NCBI GenBank assembly: GCA_009785015.1
Contig: WQXD01000022.1
Span: 1-25,595, forward strand
Direction: 5' to 3'
From: Oscillospiraceae bacterium
Lineage (GTDB): Bacteria; Bacillota_A; Clostridia; Oscillospirales; WRJC01
DNA length: 25,595 nucleotides
Shown: positions 1-8,492 of the stretch, one piece after another
How the letters are laid out: the number at the start of each line of letters is the position of its first letter
How positions within the stretch are numbered: position 1 is the first letter of the stretch
The notes under the pieces: generated by a model
Database searches by the model: none
Seen by the model: only the letters and a program-made list of their open reading frames with translations
What the model was told of the DNA's origin: nothing
Made by a program: the position numbers and the translations under genes

Positions 1-1
1 C

Positions 2-646
2 AAAGATCACATAGGGGGCGCGGACACGATAATCAAAAACTTCGGCGTAAAAAAAGTGATAGTCCCCAATTACGGCAAACAGTCAAAGCAATACTCCCAG
101 TTTGTTTCCGCGATGCTCAAAATGAAACTTGAAAGCGATATATTGACCGAAACAATGGAATTTACGCTTGACAACACCGAATTTACGCTGTATCCGCCGC
201 TTTTGGAATATTACGATTACAACAGCCTCGGTGACGAAAACGACGAAAATGACGATACTGAAAGCGATATACCAAATGAAAATGATTTTTCCATCGTCGT
301 AAGAGCAGAACACGGTGAAAATAACTTTCTGTTTGCCGCAGACGCGGCAAAGGGACGGCTCGGCGAATTGATGGCAAACGAAGATATCATGGCTGTAAAA
401 TATGACTTTCTGAAAGTTCCGTATCACGGGCGCTACAGCAAACGCAGCCTGGAATTTATCGACGCAGTCAAACCAAAATACGCCGTGATAACCTGTTCGG
501 CCGATTCGGGGGACAAATCGGGGGACCAAAGGGTGATCTCGGCGCTGGAAAAGAACGGCGCAGAGGTATATCTGACGCCGAACGGCGGCGTTTACTGCGT
601 GAGCAACGGATATGCAATGTCCATGATACAGCCTTTCGGTTTTTAA
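2..646 (+). CDS. ComEC-like metallo-beta-lactamase fold protein, 3' part
   Basis: The frame is open from the window edge, so the N-terminus is missing. The first visible residues, KDHIGG, match the end of the HxxxDHIGG metal-binding motif of MBL-fold hydrolases, so translation starts outside the window and the internal GTG at 56 is not the start. Further on are LFAADA (equivalent of the MBL 'GD' metal-ligand strand), KVPYHGRYS (the KVPHHGS motif of ComEC-type enzymes) and AVITCSAD, followed by a C-terminal LTPNGGV segment resembling the 'rTd..G' ending of the ComEC C-terminal domain. This pattern fits the ComEC/Rec2 C-terminal MBL domain or a stand-alone homologue; ComEC proteins act in DNA uptake, but stand-alone relatives have varied or unknown substrates. 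An acidic insertion rich in D, E and N sits between strands at codons 73-96 from the window edge. The stop overlaps that of the convergent GH42 gene by 4 bp. Confidence 0.75.
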   Translation, partial: KDHIGGADTIIKNFGVKKVIVPNYGKQSKQYSQFVSAMLKMKLESDILTETMEFTLDNTEFTLYPPLLEYYDYNSLGDENDENDDTESDIPNENDFSIVVRAEHGENNFLFAADAAKGRLGELMANEDIMAVKYDFLKVPYHGRYSKRSLEFIDAVKPKYAVITCSADSGDKSGDQRVISALEKNGAEVYLTPNGGVYCVSNGYAMSMIQPFGF

Positions 647-2853
647 CTCTGCAAAACGACGGCGGCGGCTTCGAGCGGTTCGCACTCGACGAAAATCAGC
701 CCGCATTCCTTGCAGCATTTTGAGACTTTTCCGCCGTAACTGTCGAGGTACCGGTACGATCTGTCCGGCGGCAGCGCGGTTTTTTGGATTTCGGACGTCG
801 TGTTGAAAATGATATACGCCTTCTTTTTGTCCGCTCGGCGCTCGCGTATGTTCACGCCTTTGGCGTCTGGATATGCAACGCCGGCGACACTCAGAAGTTT
901 TTTGACGAAATTGTCCGACGAATCGTTTCTGTAAGCGGCGGCGCTGTGGCCTATATATGACCCGATGATCACGGCCCTGCCTTTGCCGCGGCAATTGAGC
1001 GCGCCGGCGGTCATTTGGTCAAATTGAAGGATTTCTTCGGCTTTGTCCAATTCAAAACACTGGACATACAAATTCGCGGGCAGATCATACCCTTCGAAAA
1101 TTCCGGCGCCCGCAAATTTTGCGGGGTCGAGATATTCGCCCCATGTGCGCGGGCCGGGTGTGAACCTGTGCCCGTAGTTTGGTTCGCTGACCATCTTCAG
1201 CGATTTATGTTTTACCCCGAATATATCGCGCATGGCCATCGTTTCGCGCCTTGTCATCCCGTTTTCCCTGATTCTGCCGGGGGTCGCCTCGCTGACGAGA
1301 AATCCTCCGTCCTCGACGTATTTTCCGAAATTTTCGGCTGTTTTGTCGCTCATGAACAACGGGAAAGGCATCACAAGCAGCTTGTAGCTGCCTATATATT
1401 CCTCGCCGAGTTCTTCTGCATGGACAAAATCGACGCTTATGTTGTTGTCGAACATGTACTTGTACCAGCCGCGCATGGAATAACCGAGCCCGTCGCCGCC
1501 CTGCGCAAGGCGCGAGCATCCGATGTAGTTGTCTTCGTCGACGATGATTCCGACTTGCGCCCTTTGAGCAGCGGGCGTGTTGAATAAATCCGGGTATTTG
1601 TTGATAAATTTCGCGATATTCCCCGCTTCTTCGAGCCTTTCGGTCGTGGAGCCTTCGTTGTCCAGAAGCGAAAACCCGTTCATTTCGCCCGCCATGATTT
1701 CAGCTCTCGTCACCCAGAACGATATGCCCGTGACCCCGGAGCCCAGAAGCCCAAGCAGCCAGCGGCGTATATCGGAAGCCGAGGGCACGCGCCCCAGATG
1801 AAAGCCCGTGCTCACCGGGCCGCCCTGAAGTTCCGCCGCCCATGTATGGGCTCCGAACCTGTTTGACGAGCGCAGAAAATCGAAATTCAGGCAGATTCCG
1901 TTGAATGTCTCGGCAAACAGGGCGTCGTATTTTTCGCGCCTTCCGAATTCGTCATACCGGCAGTCGTCCCTGCCGTCGCCGGAACTCCAGGCGGGATATG
2001 ACGAAGAGCCGAGGAAATCCTGACAGCGCGCATAAGTATGATCCATGCCCGAAGCGAACGCGGGAGCGGACTTGTGGGCGAATACGGGCCTTTTATGCAT
2101 ATCGTGCGCTTTTATGGTTTCACAGCGCTTTTGCAGCACATTGCCGATTTGCACATGATTCATAAAATATTGCCACTCAAAATCCATTGGCAGGCACGAG
2201 GTGCCGTTTTGCCTGTCGGGGGCGATATACTTCCAATCGGAATAATTTACGGATAAAGCTCTGTTGAGGGCGTCCAGATTTTTGTATTTTCCCTTCAGCC
2301 ACTCGCGGAAAAAATTCATGGTGTTATCGCAGTAACAAACGTGCCCGCCGGTCAAATGTTCGGACCAATAGCCGATTTCCTGCCATGTGTTCCAGATGAC
2401 TATATTTTCATATACACTCAGGCGTTCGACGAATCTCGCTGTGAAATCGAGCTGCGCGGCCATCGCCCCGGGGTGGTCGTAACACGGGCCGGGCTTGCCG
2501 TCCGCGGGCAGGGTGTACTGCGCCTGATAGGCGAGAGCGGATCCGTTGTGGGCGGTCATACGGCAATCCGGATATTTTTCCCACAGCCAGTTCGGGGCCT
2601 GCTCGTTGGTGAGCCCCATATAAACGCCCATGTCGAGCTTTCCCGCATAATCGACGAGCTCCTCGTATGCCGCGGTATCCATGATATTTTCCGCGGGCTC
2701 GTCGAGGCCCCAGTGGGCTTGTATTTTTATCAGGTTAAACCCGCGGGATTTTAAAATTTCCATATCGCGCTTCATTTCGCACATGGGCGGCATCGGCTTC
2801 CTGCAAAGATGCGAACCGAAGGCGAACTGCGCGTAAAATTTTTCTTTGTTCAT
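643..2853 (-). CDS. Glycoside hydrolase family 42 beta-galactosidase-like protein
   Basis: The 736-residue product has a TIM barrel starting near KSRGFNLIKIQAHWGLDEP, typical of GH42, and then a region (AQVGIIVDEDNY, from about residue 440) resembling the GH42 trimerisation domain. The likely acid/base is Glu159 in WNTWQEIGYW; most GH42 enzymes have N-E there and this one has Q-E. The likely nucleophile is Glu341 in WAAELQGG, followed by GVTGISFWVTR and GFSLLDNEGSTTER, which match the conserved GH42 'fW.wR...G..d.dG..teR' region. There is no signal peptide, so it probably cleaves imported galactosides or related oligosaccharides in the cytoplasm. A TTG at 2889 could extend the frame, but the ATG at 2853 is preceded by GGAAGG at good spacing and gives the usual N-terminus. 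It lies 32 bp downstream of the solute-binding protein gene, probably in the same operon. The exact substrate is unknown. Confidence 0.85.
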   Translation of the reverse strand: MNKEKFYAQFAFGSHLCRKPMPPMCEMKRDMEILKSRGFNLIKIQAHWGLDEPAENIMDTAAYEELVDYAGKLDMGVYMGLTNEQAPNWLWEKYPDCRMTAHNGSALAYQAQYTLPADGKPGPCYDHPGAMAAQLDFTARFVERLSVYENIVIWNTWQEIGYWSEHLTGGHVCYCDNTMNFFREWLKGKYKNLDALNRALSVNYSDWKYIAPDRQNGTSCLPMDFEWQYFMNHVQIGNVLQKRCETIKAHDMHKRPVFAHKSAPAFASGMDHTYARCQDFLGSSSYPAWSSGDGRDDCRYDEFGRREKYDALFAETFNGICLNFDFLRSSNRFGAHTWAAELQGGPVSTGFHLGRVPSASDIRRWLLGLLGSGVTGISFWVTRAEIMAGEMNGFSLLDNEGSTTERLEEAGNIAKFINKYPDLFNTPAAQRAQVGIIVDEDNYIGCSRLAQGGDGLGYSMRGWYKYMFDNNISVDFVHAEELGEEYIGSYKLLVMPFPLFMSDKTAENFGKYVEDGGFLVSEATPGRIRENGMTRRETMAMRDIFGVKHKSLKMVSEPNYGHRFTPGPRTWGEYLDPAKFAGAGIFEGYDLPANLYVQCFELDKAEEILQFDQMTAGALNCRGKGRAVIIGSYIGHSAAAYRNDSSDNFVKKLLSVAGVAYPDAKGVNIRERRADKKKAYIIFNTTSEIQKTALPPDRSYRYLDSYGGKVSKCCKECGLIFVECEPLEAAAVVLQS

Positions 2854-2885
2854 AAAAAGGCCTTCCGAATTTTTAATTTTGTTTT

Positions 2886-4367
2886 TCAATTGCCCAAAAA
2901 CGCGTCGATGGCTTCTTCGAGATTGGCTTTGGCTTTGTCCGCCATTTTTTCATAGCCGGATGTGAAATCCTTTGTGGCGGTCACATTATAGAGGCCGAGC
3001 AGCCCGGACATTTTTTCGGAATACGCCAGCGCGAAAACATTGCGCATATTGTCGTGGATCAAATCTATTATCTGCGCCGAACTCTCGTCGCGCGCGTACT
3101 TTATTTTCAGCGCCTGTTCGTAATACACCGGCATCACGGTCTTTTTGGTCTCGCGGCACATCGCCTCGACCGCCGTGCAAGTCATGTCGAAATTCGGGGT
3201 GGTGACCGGAATCGCGCCGATTTCCGTGGTGTCGTGCGCGCTTGTCACATACTTTGCCTGCTGCAGATTGAGCTTGGGGTAGGGCAGAATGGCGAATTCA
3301 TCGGACATATTCCGCAAATCCTGCAGCGTGCAGAGGCGCTGAAGCCCGATCATCAGAGCTCTTCTGGCTTGAAACTCCGAGAGCAGGGCCATTATGTCCA
3401 TCTGCGAATTGGTGCCCGAATCTTTCGCGTATACCCGCGTGAGATAATCGTGGAGCTCGATCGATTTGGGATTGTTTATAGTCAGGCTGGGGATCCCGTT
3501 CGCGTCTTTTGTCACCACGTCGGTGTCGGAAGCGATCATAAAGGGAATCGCCGAGCCCCATGTTCCCGTGCAGATAAACCCGTACTGATCGTTTTTGTCG
3601 AATTTCCCGTTGCCGTCCAAGTCCTTCAAAAAGGATTTTATCAAAAGCAGAAACTCTTCCATCGTCCATTTGCCTTCCAGAACCATTTTATACAATTCAT
3701 CCAGCGCCCCGGCCGATTCTTGTTCATTGAGCATCGAACCGTTTAAAAACAGGACGTTGCAGTTGCGCAGGATGTCGATAAAATAATCGCCGGCGAGAAT
3801 AAACGACTTTTCGTTGCCTATGGACACATCCTCCATAAAGTCCCTGTACCAGTAATTTTCGGCCAGCTCGAAAACAGGCGCGTCCTTGGTGTTTTGAAAC
3901 ATCGCCTGCAAAGACAGGTTGGCGACCGATCTGATGTCGTTGATGAACAGGTCGTATTCGTCGAGCCCCGCCAGTATGATTTTGGACATGGCTTTTTCCA
4001 CCGTCGCGTAGTCCTCGTCCATTTGGGTATATTTGAATTTGATGTTGAGCAGCGCCTCCACGTCCATATTTCTCTTGTAGACCGCGTCGTCCACGGCGTC
4101 GCCGGTGATTTCGCCCATTCCCTCGATCATATAGTTGGAATTGCTGATAAAGCCGTCGCTCACGTTGATACTGGTCAGCACCCTGAGCTCGGCTCCGCCG
4201 TAATCAAATCCGGCCAATTTGTCGGCGGCTTCTTTTTGTTCTTGCTCGCCGGGTCCGGCGTCCGCTTGGCCGCCGCCGGAGGTGTCCTTTGCGCCGGGCG
4301 AACAGGCGCCAATCAGAAAAATCAGCAGAACTGCGAAAAACAAAGCGGTTTTATTTATATTTTTCAT
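2886..4367 (-). CDS. Lipoprotein extracellular solute-binding protein (ABC sugar importer type)
   Basis: The 493-residue product begins with a lipoprotein signal peptide: MKNINK, a hydrophobic stretch and the lipobox LIGAC with Cys22 as the lipidated residue, followed by a Gly/Asp-rich linker. The mature part has solute-binding family features: YGGAELRVLT near the start, a central DLDGNGKFDKNDQYGF segment common in clostridial sugar-binding lipoproteins, and a C-terminal EIGAIPVTTPN stretch. It would capture a sugar or oligosaccharide outside the membrane and pass it to an ABC importer. No permease or ATPase gene is nearby, so the partners must be elsewhere. The RBS AGGAGA lies 5 bp before the ATG and a consensus promoter lies just upstream. 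The GH42 gene follows, which suggests the ligand is the GH42 substrate. Confidence 0.85.
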   Translation of the reverse strand: MKNINKTALFFAVLLIFLIGACSPGAKDTSGGGQADAGPGEQEQKEAADKLAGFDYGGAELRVLTSINVSDGFISNSNYMIEGMGEITGDAVDDAVYKRNMDVEALLNIKFKYTQMDEDYATVEKAMSKIILAGLDEYDLFINDIRSVANLSLQAMFQNTKDAPVFELAENYWYRDFMEDVSIGNEKSFILAGDYFIDILRNCNVLFLNGSMLNEQESAGALDELYKMVLEGKWTMEEFLLLIKSFLKDLDGNGKFDKNDQYGFICTGTWGSAIPFMIASDTDVVTKDANGIPSLTINNPKSIELHDYLTRVYAKDSGTNSQMDIMALLSEFQARRALMIGLQRLCTLQDLRNMSDEFAILPYPKLNLQQAKYVTSAHDTTEIGAIPVTTPNFDMTCTAVEAMCRETKKTVMPVYYEQALKIKYARDESSAQIIDLIHDNMRNVFALAYSEKMSGLLGLYNVTATKDFTSGYEKMADKAKANLEEAIDAFLGN

Positions 4368-4406
4368 ACATTTCTCCTCTTTAATACAACATATATAATT
4401 TTCTTC

Positions 4407-4435
4407 ATTGTATCACTTTCGCGTTTTTTTGTCAA
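4407..4435 (-). promoter_or_regulatory. Sigma-A promoter of the solute-binding protein/GH42 operon
   Basis: Read on the minus strand: TTGACA (4435-4430), a 17-bp spacer and TACAAT (4412-4407), preceded by TG as an extended -10. The predicted start is about 35-40 bp upstream of the ATG at 4367. The -35 box overlaps the TGA stop of the methyltransferase gene, so the sugar operon has its own promoter fused to the end of the preceding operon. Confidence 0.8.
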
Positions 4436-5031
4436 GTCATTTTTGTGAATTCAAACACGAAATAACCTTTTTTTGAGTACGGCACCCGGCAGTTCCGCTC
4501 GCCGTATATTTCCGAAAGTTTTTGGCGGTGAGTCAAGGCGCCGTGTTTTTTTTGGATTACCAGAAAAAAGCTGCCGCCCGGCTCCAAATGCTCAAAGGCT
4601 TCCGTATACATTTTGTATATGACCGCTTTTCCCGCGTGCACCGGCGGGTTTGTGATGATAAAATTGAAGTTTCCGGGGATATTTTCAAATCCGTCGGATT
4701 TTATGATTTTGGCCCTGACACCGTTTCTTTCGGCGTTTATTTTTGCCAATTCGAGCGCCCGCCCGTTTACGTCGGACATGAAAACCTCGATATTTTTTTT
4801 GTATATTCCCGCTGCGACGATTCCCACGCAGCCGTACCCGCATCCCAGATCCAGAACTTTCCCCGAAAGCTCCGGCAAATTGTCGAGCAGAATTTCGGTG
4901 GCTTTGTCAACCTGGCCCTTGGAAAATACGCCGGCGTCCGTGACAAATTCGAATTTTGTGAATTTGTGGACATATTCATGCAGTCTTTGTTCGTGTTTCA
5001 AATGTTCGTTTGAATGAAAGTAATGGTTCAT
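4432..5031 (-). CDS. Class I SAM-dependent methyltransferase, RsmC/YbxB-like
   Basis: The 199-residue product has motif I DLGCGYG (residues 61-67), an acidic motif II in FMSDVNGRAL and the motif IV NPPV (128-131), the signature of N-methyltransferases acting on guanine or adenine amino groups. It begins with an HYF...H segment as in single-domain RsmC-like proteins of Gram-positives (YbxB type, about 200 aa). The likely role is methylation of a nucleotide in 16S rRNA, inferred from the family only. The ATG overlaps the TGA of the Gx transporter gene (ATGA), so translation is coupled. It is the last gene of the three-gene operon and no terminator is visible after it. Confidence 0.8.
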   Translation of the reverse strand: MNHYFHSNEHLKHEQRLHEYVHKFTKFEFVTDAGVFSKGQVDKATEILLDNLPELSGKVLDLGCGYGCVGIVAAGIYKKNIEVFMSDVNGRALELAKINAERNGVRAKIIKSDGFENIPGNFNFIITNPPVHAGKAVIYKMYTEAFEHLEPGGSFFLVIQKKHGALTHRQKLSEIYGERNCRVPYSKKGYFVFEFTKMT

Positions 5032-5543
5032 AAAAATATACTCCGGATTTTTGATTTATTCAGTCTGATTATGATCAGCCCCGACAAATATCCCACAACT
5101 GCCCCCGAAGCCGCCCCGAATACGATCAAAACGGGGAAATAGTAAAACAATTCGACTCCCGCGAAAAGCGTCCCCGCGCAAATCTGCCCGAAATTGTGGA
5201 AAACCCCTCCCGCCGCGCTGACTCCCACACTCCCGAACGCGCCGGTTTTTTTTAAGAGCGCCATGGCCGCGAAACTGAAAAGAGCGCCAAAAAGCGCGTA
5301 GAACGTGCCCCACAGCCCGGAAAACAACATGCCGGAAATTATGACCCTGAGTACATTGAGCAAAAACGCCGTTTTATAGTCCTTTATATACATCAAAACG
5401 ATGACGGCGGTGTTGGGCAGCCCGAGTTTTATTCCGGGGAGCGCGGGAGCTATTGGGGGAAGTATCCTCTCAAAATAGCCGGCAGCCACCGACAGAGCCA
5501 AAAACAACCCCAAAAACGCGATATATCTGGCGTTTATCCTCAT
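5028..5543 (-). CDS. Gx transporter family protein (heptaprenyl diphosphate synthase component I-like)
   Basis: The 171-residue, very hydrophobic product has about five membrane segments and the sequence PALPGIKLGLPNTAVI near residues 33-48, which is characteristic of the Hpre_diP_synt_I/Gx transporter family. Further on are GTFYALFGALFSF and GGVFHNFGQI, also typical of the family. Despite the database name, members are integral membrane proteins resembling small ECF-type substrate-binding subunits; the substrate is not established. In many Firmicutes this gene sits next to a NusG domain II protein, as here. Its ATG overlaps the stop of that upstream gene and its own stop overlaps the next ATG, so the three genes are translationally coupled. 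Confidence 0.85.
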   Translation of the reverse strand: MRINARYIAFLGLFLALSVAAGYFERILPPIAPALPGIKLGLPNTAVIVLMYIKDYKTAFLLNVLRVIISGMLFSGLWGTFYALFGALFSFAAMALLKKTGAFGSVGVSAAGGVFHNFGQICAGTLFAGVELFYYFPVLIVFGAASGAVVGYLSGLIIIRLNKSKIRSIFL

Positions 5544-5938
5544 TGTCTTATTTTTCCGATCACGGTATCGAATATTTGAGCTTTGCCTTTATCCGGTCTT
5601 ATTTCTACTGTCACCCTGTTTGGCAGGCATACGATCACGCCGCCCTCCGGCCCGACCGGGCGATGCGCCACGCAGAATTTCCCGGGGCAGTTTGAGTAGC
5701 TCATCGAAACTTTTTTGTCCTGTACATAGACGATATTTGAAAGCGTTTTGTCGTCGGAGTATATTTTGATTTCGATATTTTGACCGAGGGGCGCCTCCCT
5801 GTAAATTCTGCCGTTCACTTTTATAACCGCAAAAGAGCCGGTTTGTCCGGGGAAAAATACAAGCAAAAACGCGGCGGCAAAAACAAAAAAGCCCGCAATC
5901 AAAACAATATCGGATTTTTTCAATATTTTTATACTCAT
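5540..5938 (-). CDS. Membrane-anchored NusG domain II-containing protein
   Basis: The 132-residue product has one N-terminal membrane segment (about residues 10-29), then an extracytoplasmic domain matching the stand-alone NusG domain II family. The signature is a run of cysteines: SNCPGKFC (Cys84 and Cys89) and VCLPNRV (Cys104), followed by VTVEI. These proteins are not transcription factors. They recur next to Gx transporter and flavin-linked (ApbE/Rnf-like) genes and may have an envelope redox role, which is inference. It is the first gene of the operon, with GGAGG upstream of the ATG and a consensus promoter about 25 bp before that. Confidence 0.85.
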   Translation of the reverse strand: MSIKILKKSDIVLIAGFFVFAAAFLLVFFPGQTGSFAVIKVNGRIYREAPLGQNIEIKIYSDDKTLSNIVYVQDKKVSMSYSNCPGKFCVAHRPVGPEGGVIVCLPNRVTVEIRPDKGKAQIFDTVIGKIRQ

Positions 5939-5964
5939 ACCACCGCCTCCGTCCCCATATTTAT

Positions 5965-5993
5965 ATAATACCGCATAAAATTTTTATTGTCAA
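5965..5993 (-). promoter_or_regulatory. Sigma-A promoter of the NusG-II/Gx/methyltransferase operon
   Basis: Read on the minus strand: TTGACA (5993-5988), a 17-bp spacer and TATTAT (5970-5965). It is divergent from the leuS promoter and its -35 box is only 5 bp from the leuS -35 box. Confidence 0.8.
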
Positions 5994-5998
5994 GGCTC

Positions 5999-6027
5999 TT
6001 GACAAAATAAAATAAATTTGATATAAT
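5999..6027 (+). promoter_or_regulatory. Full-consensus sigma-A promoter of leuS
   Basis: TTGACA (5999-6004), exactly 17 bp, then TATAAT (6022-6027), a perfect match to consensus. The start of transcription should be near 6034, leaving a leader of only about 27 nt before the leuS ATG. That is too short for a T-box riboswitch. Confidence 0.9.
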
Positions 6028-6060
6028 TACACCACAATAGTGAAAGCGATGGGGATAAAG

Positions 6061-8469
6061 ATGAACTACAATTTTAAAGAAATAGAAAAAAAATGGCAAA
6101 AAAAATGGGAAGAAGCCGAAGTGTTCAAAACTTCAAACGATTACACGAAACCCAAATACTACGCCCTGATAGAATTTCCGTATCCCTCCGGCGACGCGCT
6201 GCACATCGGGCACCCGCGCCCGTATACGGCGATCGATATAATAGCGCGCAAAAAACGCATGGAGGGCTATAACGTGCTGTTTCCCATGGGCTGGGACGCG
6301 TTCGGGCTCCCCGCTGAAAATTACGCGATAAAAAACAAAATGCACCCCAAGGAAGCCACCGACAAAAATATCGCCAGATTCAAGGCCCAGGCGAAATCCA
6401 TAGGCTTTTCGTTCGACTGGTCGAGGGAAATCAACACCTCCGAACCGGAGTATTACAAATGGACGCAGTGGATATTTTTGAAACTGTTCGAAGCGGGGCT
6501 CGCCTATAAAAAAATGCAGCCGGTGAACTGGTGCACCTCCTGCAAATGCGTGCTCGCCAAAGAAGAAGCGGTCGGCGGCGTATGCGAGCGCTGCGGCAGC
6601 GAGGTGATACCCAAGGAAAAAAGCCAGTGGACTTTAAAAATCACGGACTACGCGCAAAAATTATTGGACGGATTGGAACATTTGGACTATATCGAGCGGG
6701 CGAAAACCGGCCAGCGCAACTGGATAGGCCGTTCCGCGGGGGCCCAGGTAAAATTCGCGCTGAGCAACTTCGAAGGCAAATTTCTGGAAGTTTACACCAC
6801 GCGCCCCGACACGCTTTACGGCGCCACATATATGGTTATCGCCCCCGAACACGAAATATTGGAAGAGCTGAAGGACAGTATAATAAATTACGGCGAAATC
6901 GCCGAATACAAAAAATCGGCGTTGAAAAAGACCGATTTTGAGCGCACCGAATTGGTCAAGGAAAAAACCGGCGTCGAAATTTCGGGCATATCGGCAATAA
7001 ATCCCGTCAATGGAAAACAAATACCCGTATTTGTTTCCGATTACGTGCTCATATCTTACGGCACAGGGGCGATCATGGCAGTCCCGGCGCACGATGAGCG
7101 CGACTATGAGTTCGCCAAAAAATTCGGCCTGCCGATCGTCGAGGTGGTCGCAGGCGGCGACATAACAAAACAGGCCTTCACCGACGTCGAAACCGGAACG
7201 CTCGTCAATTCCGGCATATTGGACAATTTGTCCGTGGAAGAAGCCAAAAAGAAGATAAACGGTTTTCTCGCCGAAAACGGCATGGGCTATGAAACGGTAA
7301 AATACAAGCTGCGCGACTGGATATTCGCCCGCCAGAGGTATTGGGGCGAACCCGTGCCGATTGTGATATGCCCGGAGTGCGGCTTTGTCCCCCTGCCGGA
7401 ATCCGAGCTGCCGCTTGTTTTGCCGTATGTAAAATCATACGAACCCACCGATACGGGCGAATCGCCGCTTTCTGCGATTGAAGACTGGGTCAGATGCAAA
7501 TGCCCGAAATGCGGCGGCGAAGCAAACCGCGAAACCGACACGATGCCGGGCTGGGCCGGGTCGTCGTGGTATTTTCTGAGATACTGCGACCCGCATAATA
7601 CAAGCGAACTGGCCTCCGGAGAAGCTCTCGAGTATTGGATGCCGGTCGACTGGTACAACGGCGGAATGGAGCATACCACCCTGCACCTGCTCTATTCGCG
7701 TTTCTGGTCGCGGTTTTTGTACGATATAGGCATCGTGCCGTGCGCCGAGCCTTATCTCAAACGCACTTCTCACGGAATGGTGCTCGGGGAGGACGGCGAA
7801 AAAATATCCAAATCAAAGGGAAACGGCCCAAATCCCGATGAAGTCATAAACGAGTACGGCGCGGACACTCTGCGGCTGTACGAGATGTTTTTGGGCGATT
7901 TTGAAAAATCGATCCCCTGGTCCAACAACGGCACGAAAGGCTGCAAGAGATTTTTGGACAAAGTTTTCGGGCTAGTCGACCTGGCCAAGGGAGCCGGAGT
8001 TACGCCCCGGCTCGAAGTCAGATTCCACCAAACGATAAAAAAAGTCACAAGCGACATAGACAACCTGAAAATGAACACGGCGATAGCGAGCCTGATGAGC
8101 CTGTCAAACGAAATATATGACATAGGCGCCATAACCATCGACGAATTGAAAACCTTTTTGGTTATGCTCTGCCCGTTTGCGCCGCATATCTGCGAGGAAT
8201 TGTGGTTTTTGGCGGGCGGCTCCGGATTTTTGTCGTTGCAGCCATGGGTCGGCTACGACGAAGCGAAAACAAAAGAGAACTCAATCGAGATAGCGGTGCA
8301 GATCAACGGAAAAGTGCGCGACAAGATTACAATAGAAGCGGGCACTCCGCAAGCTCAAACCGCCGAACTCGCCAAAAACAGCCCCAGGATAAAAGAATTG
8401 ATTGCAGGCCGCGAGATCATAAAGGAAATCGTGGTGCCCGACAAGATAGTCAACATAGTAGTGAAATAA
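6061..8469 (+). CDS. leuS: Leucyl-tRNA synthetase
   Basis: The 802-residue product is a complete bacterial LeuRS, which charges tRNA-Leu with leucine in the cytoplasm. Visible in order are the HIGH motif (residues 48-51), a zinc-type C-x2-C...C-x2-C insertion (CTSC...CERC), the CP1 editing domain with TTRPDTLYGATYMV (threonine-rich editing site) and GTGAIMAVPAHDERD, a second C-x2-C pair, the KISKS loop (581-585), and the anticodon-binding and C-terminal domains with VQINGKVRDKI. Length and order match the bacterial family. A GTG at 6040 would add seven residues, but GGGG 6 bp before the ATG at 6061 and the usual MNYNFKEIEKKWQ N-terminus favour 6061. Transcription is probably from the consensus promoter at 5999. 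Confidence 0.98.
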   Translation: MNYNFKEIEKKWQKKWEEAEVFKTSNDYTKPKYYALIEFPYPSGDALHIGHPRPYTAIDIIARKKRMEGYNVLFPMGWDAFGLPAENYAIKNKMHPKEATDKNIARFKAQAKSIGFSFDWSREINTSEPEYYKWTQWIFLKLFEAGLAYKKMQPVNWCTSCKCVLAKEEAVGGVCERCGSEVIPKEKSQWTLKITDYAQKLLDGLEHLDYIERAKTGQRNWIGRSAGAQVKFALSNFEGKFLEVYTTRPDTLYGATYMVIAPEHEILEELKDSIINYGEIAEYKKSALKKTDFERTELVKEKTGVEISGISAINPVNGKQIPVFVSDYVLISYGTGAIMAVPAHDERDYEFAKKFGLPIVEVVAGGDITKQAFTDVETGTLVNSGILDNLSVEEAKKKINGFLAENGMGYETVKYKLRDWIFARQRYWGEPVPIVICPECGFVPLPESELPLVLPYVKSYEPTDTGESPLSAIEDWVRCKCPKCGGEANRETDTMPGWAGSSWYFLRYCDPHNTSELASGEALEYWMPVDWYNGGMEHTTLHLLYSRFWSRFLYDIGIVPCAEPYLKRTSHGMVLGEDGEKISKSKGNGPNPDEVINEYGADTLRLYEMFLGDFEKSIPWSNNGTKGCKRFLDKVFGLVDLAKGAGVTPRLEVRFHQTIKKVTSDIDNLKMNTAIASLMSLSNEIYDIGAITIDELKTFLVMLCPFAPHICEELWFLAGGSGFLSLQPWVGYDEAKTKENSIEIAVQINGKVRDKITIEAGTPQAQTAELAKNSPRIKELIAGREIIKEIVVPDKIVNIVVK

Positions 8470-8492
8470 AAAACGATAATTAAGGAGAAAAT

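Noticed and set aside
83..994. A 303-codon open frame on the minus strand.
   Set aside because: It lies opposite the MBL gene and in another frame of the GH42 gene. Its product is Arg-rich with no motif, while both overlapped genes have clear conserved motifs.
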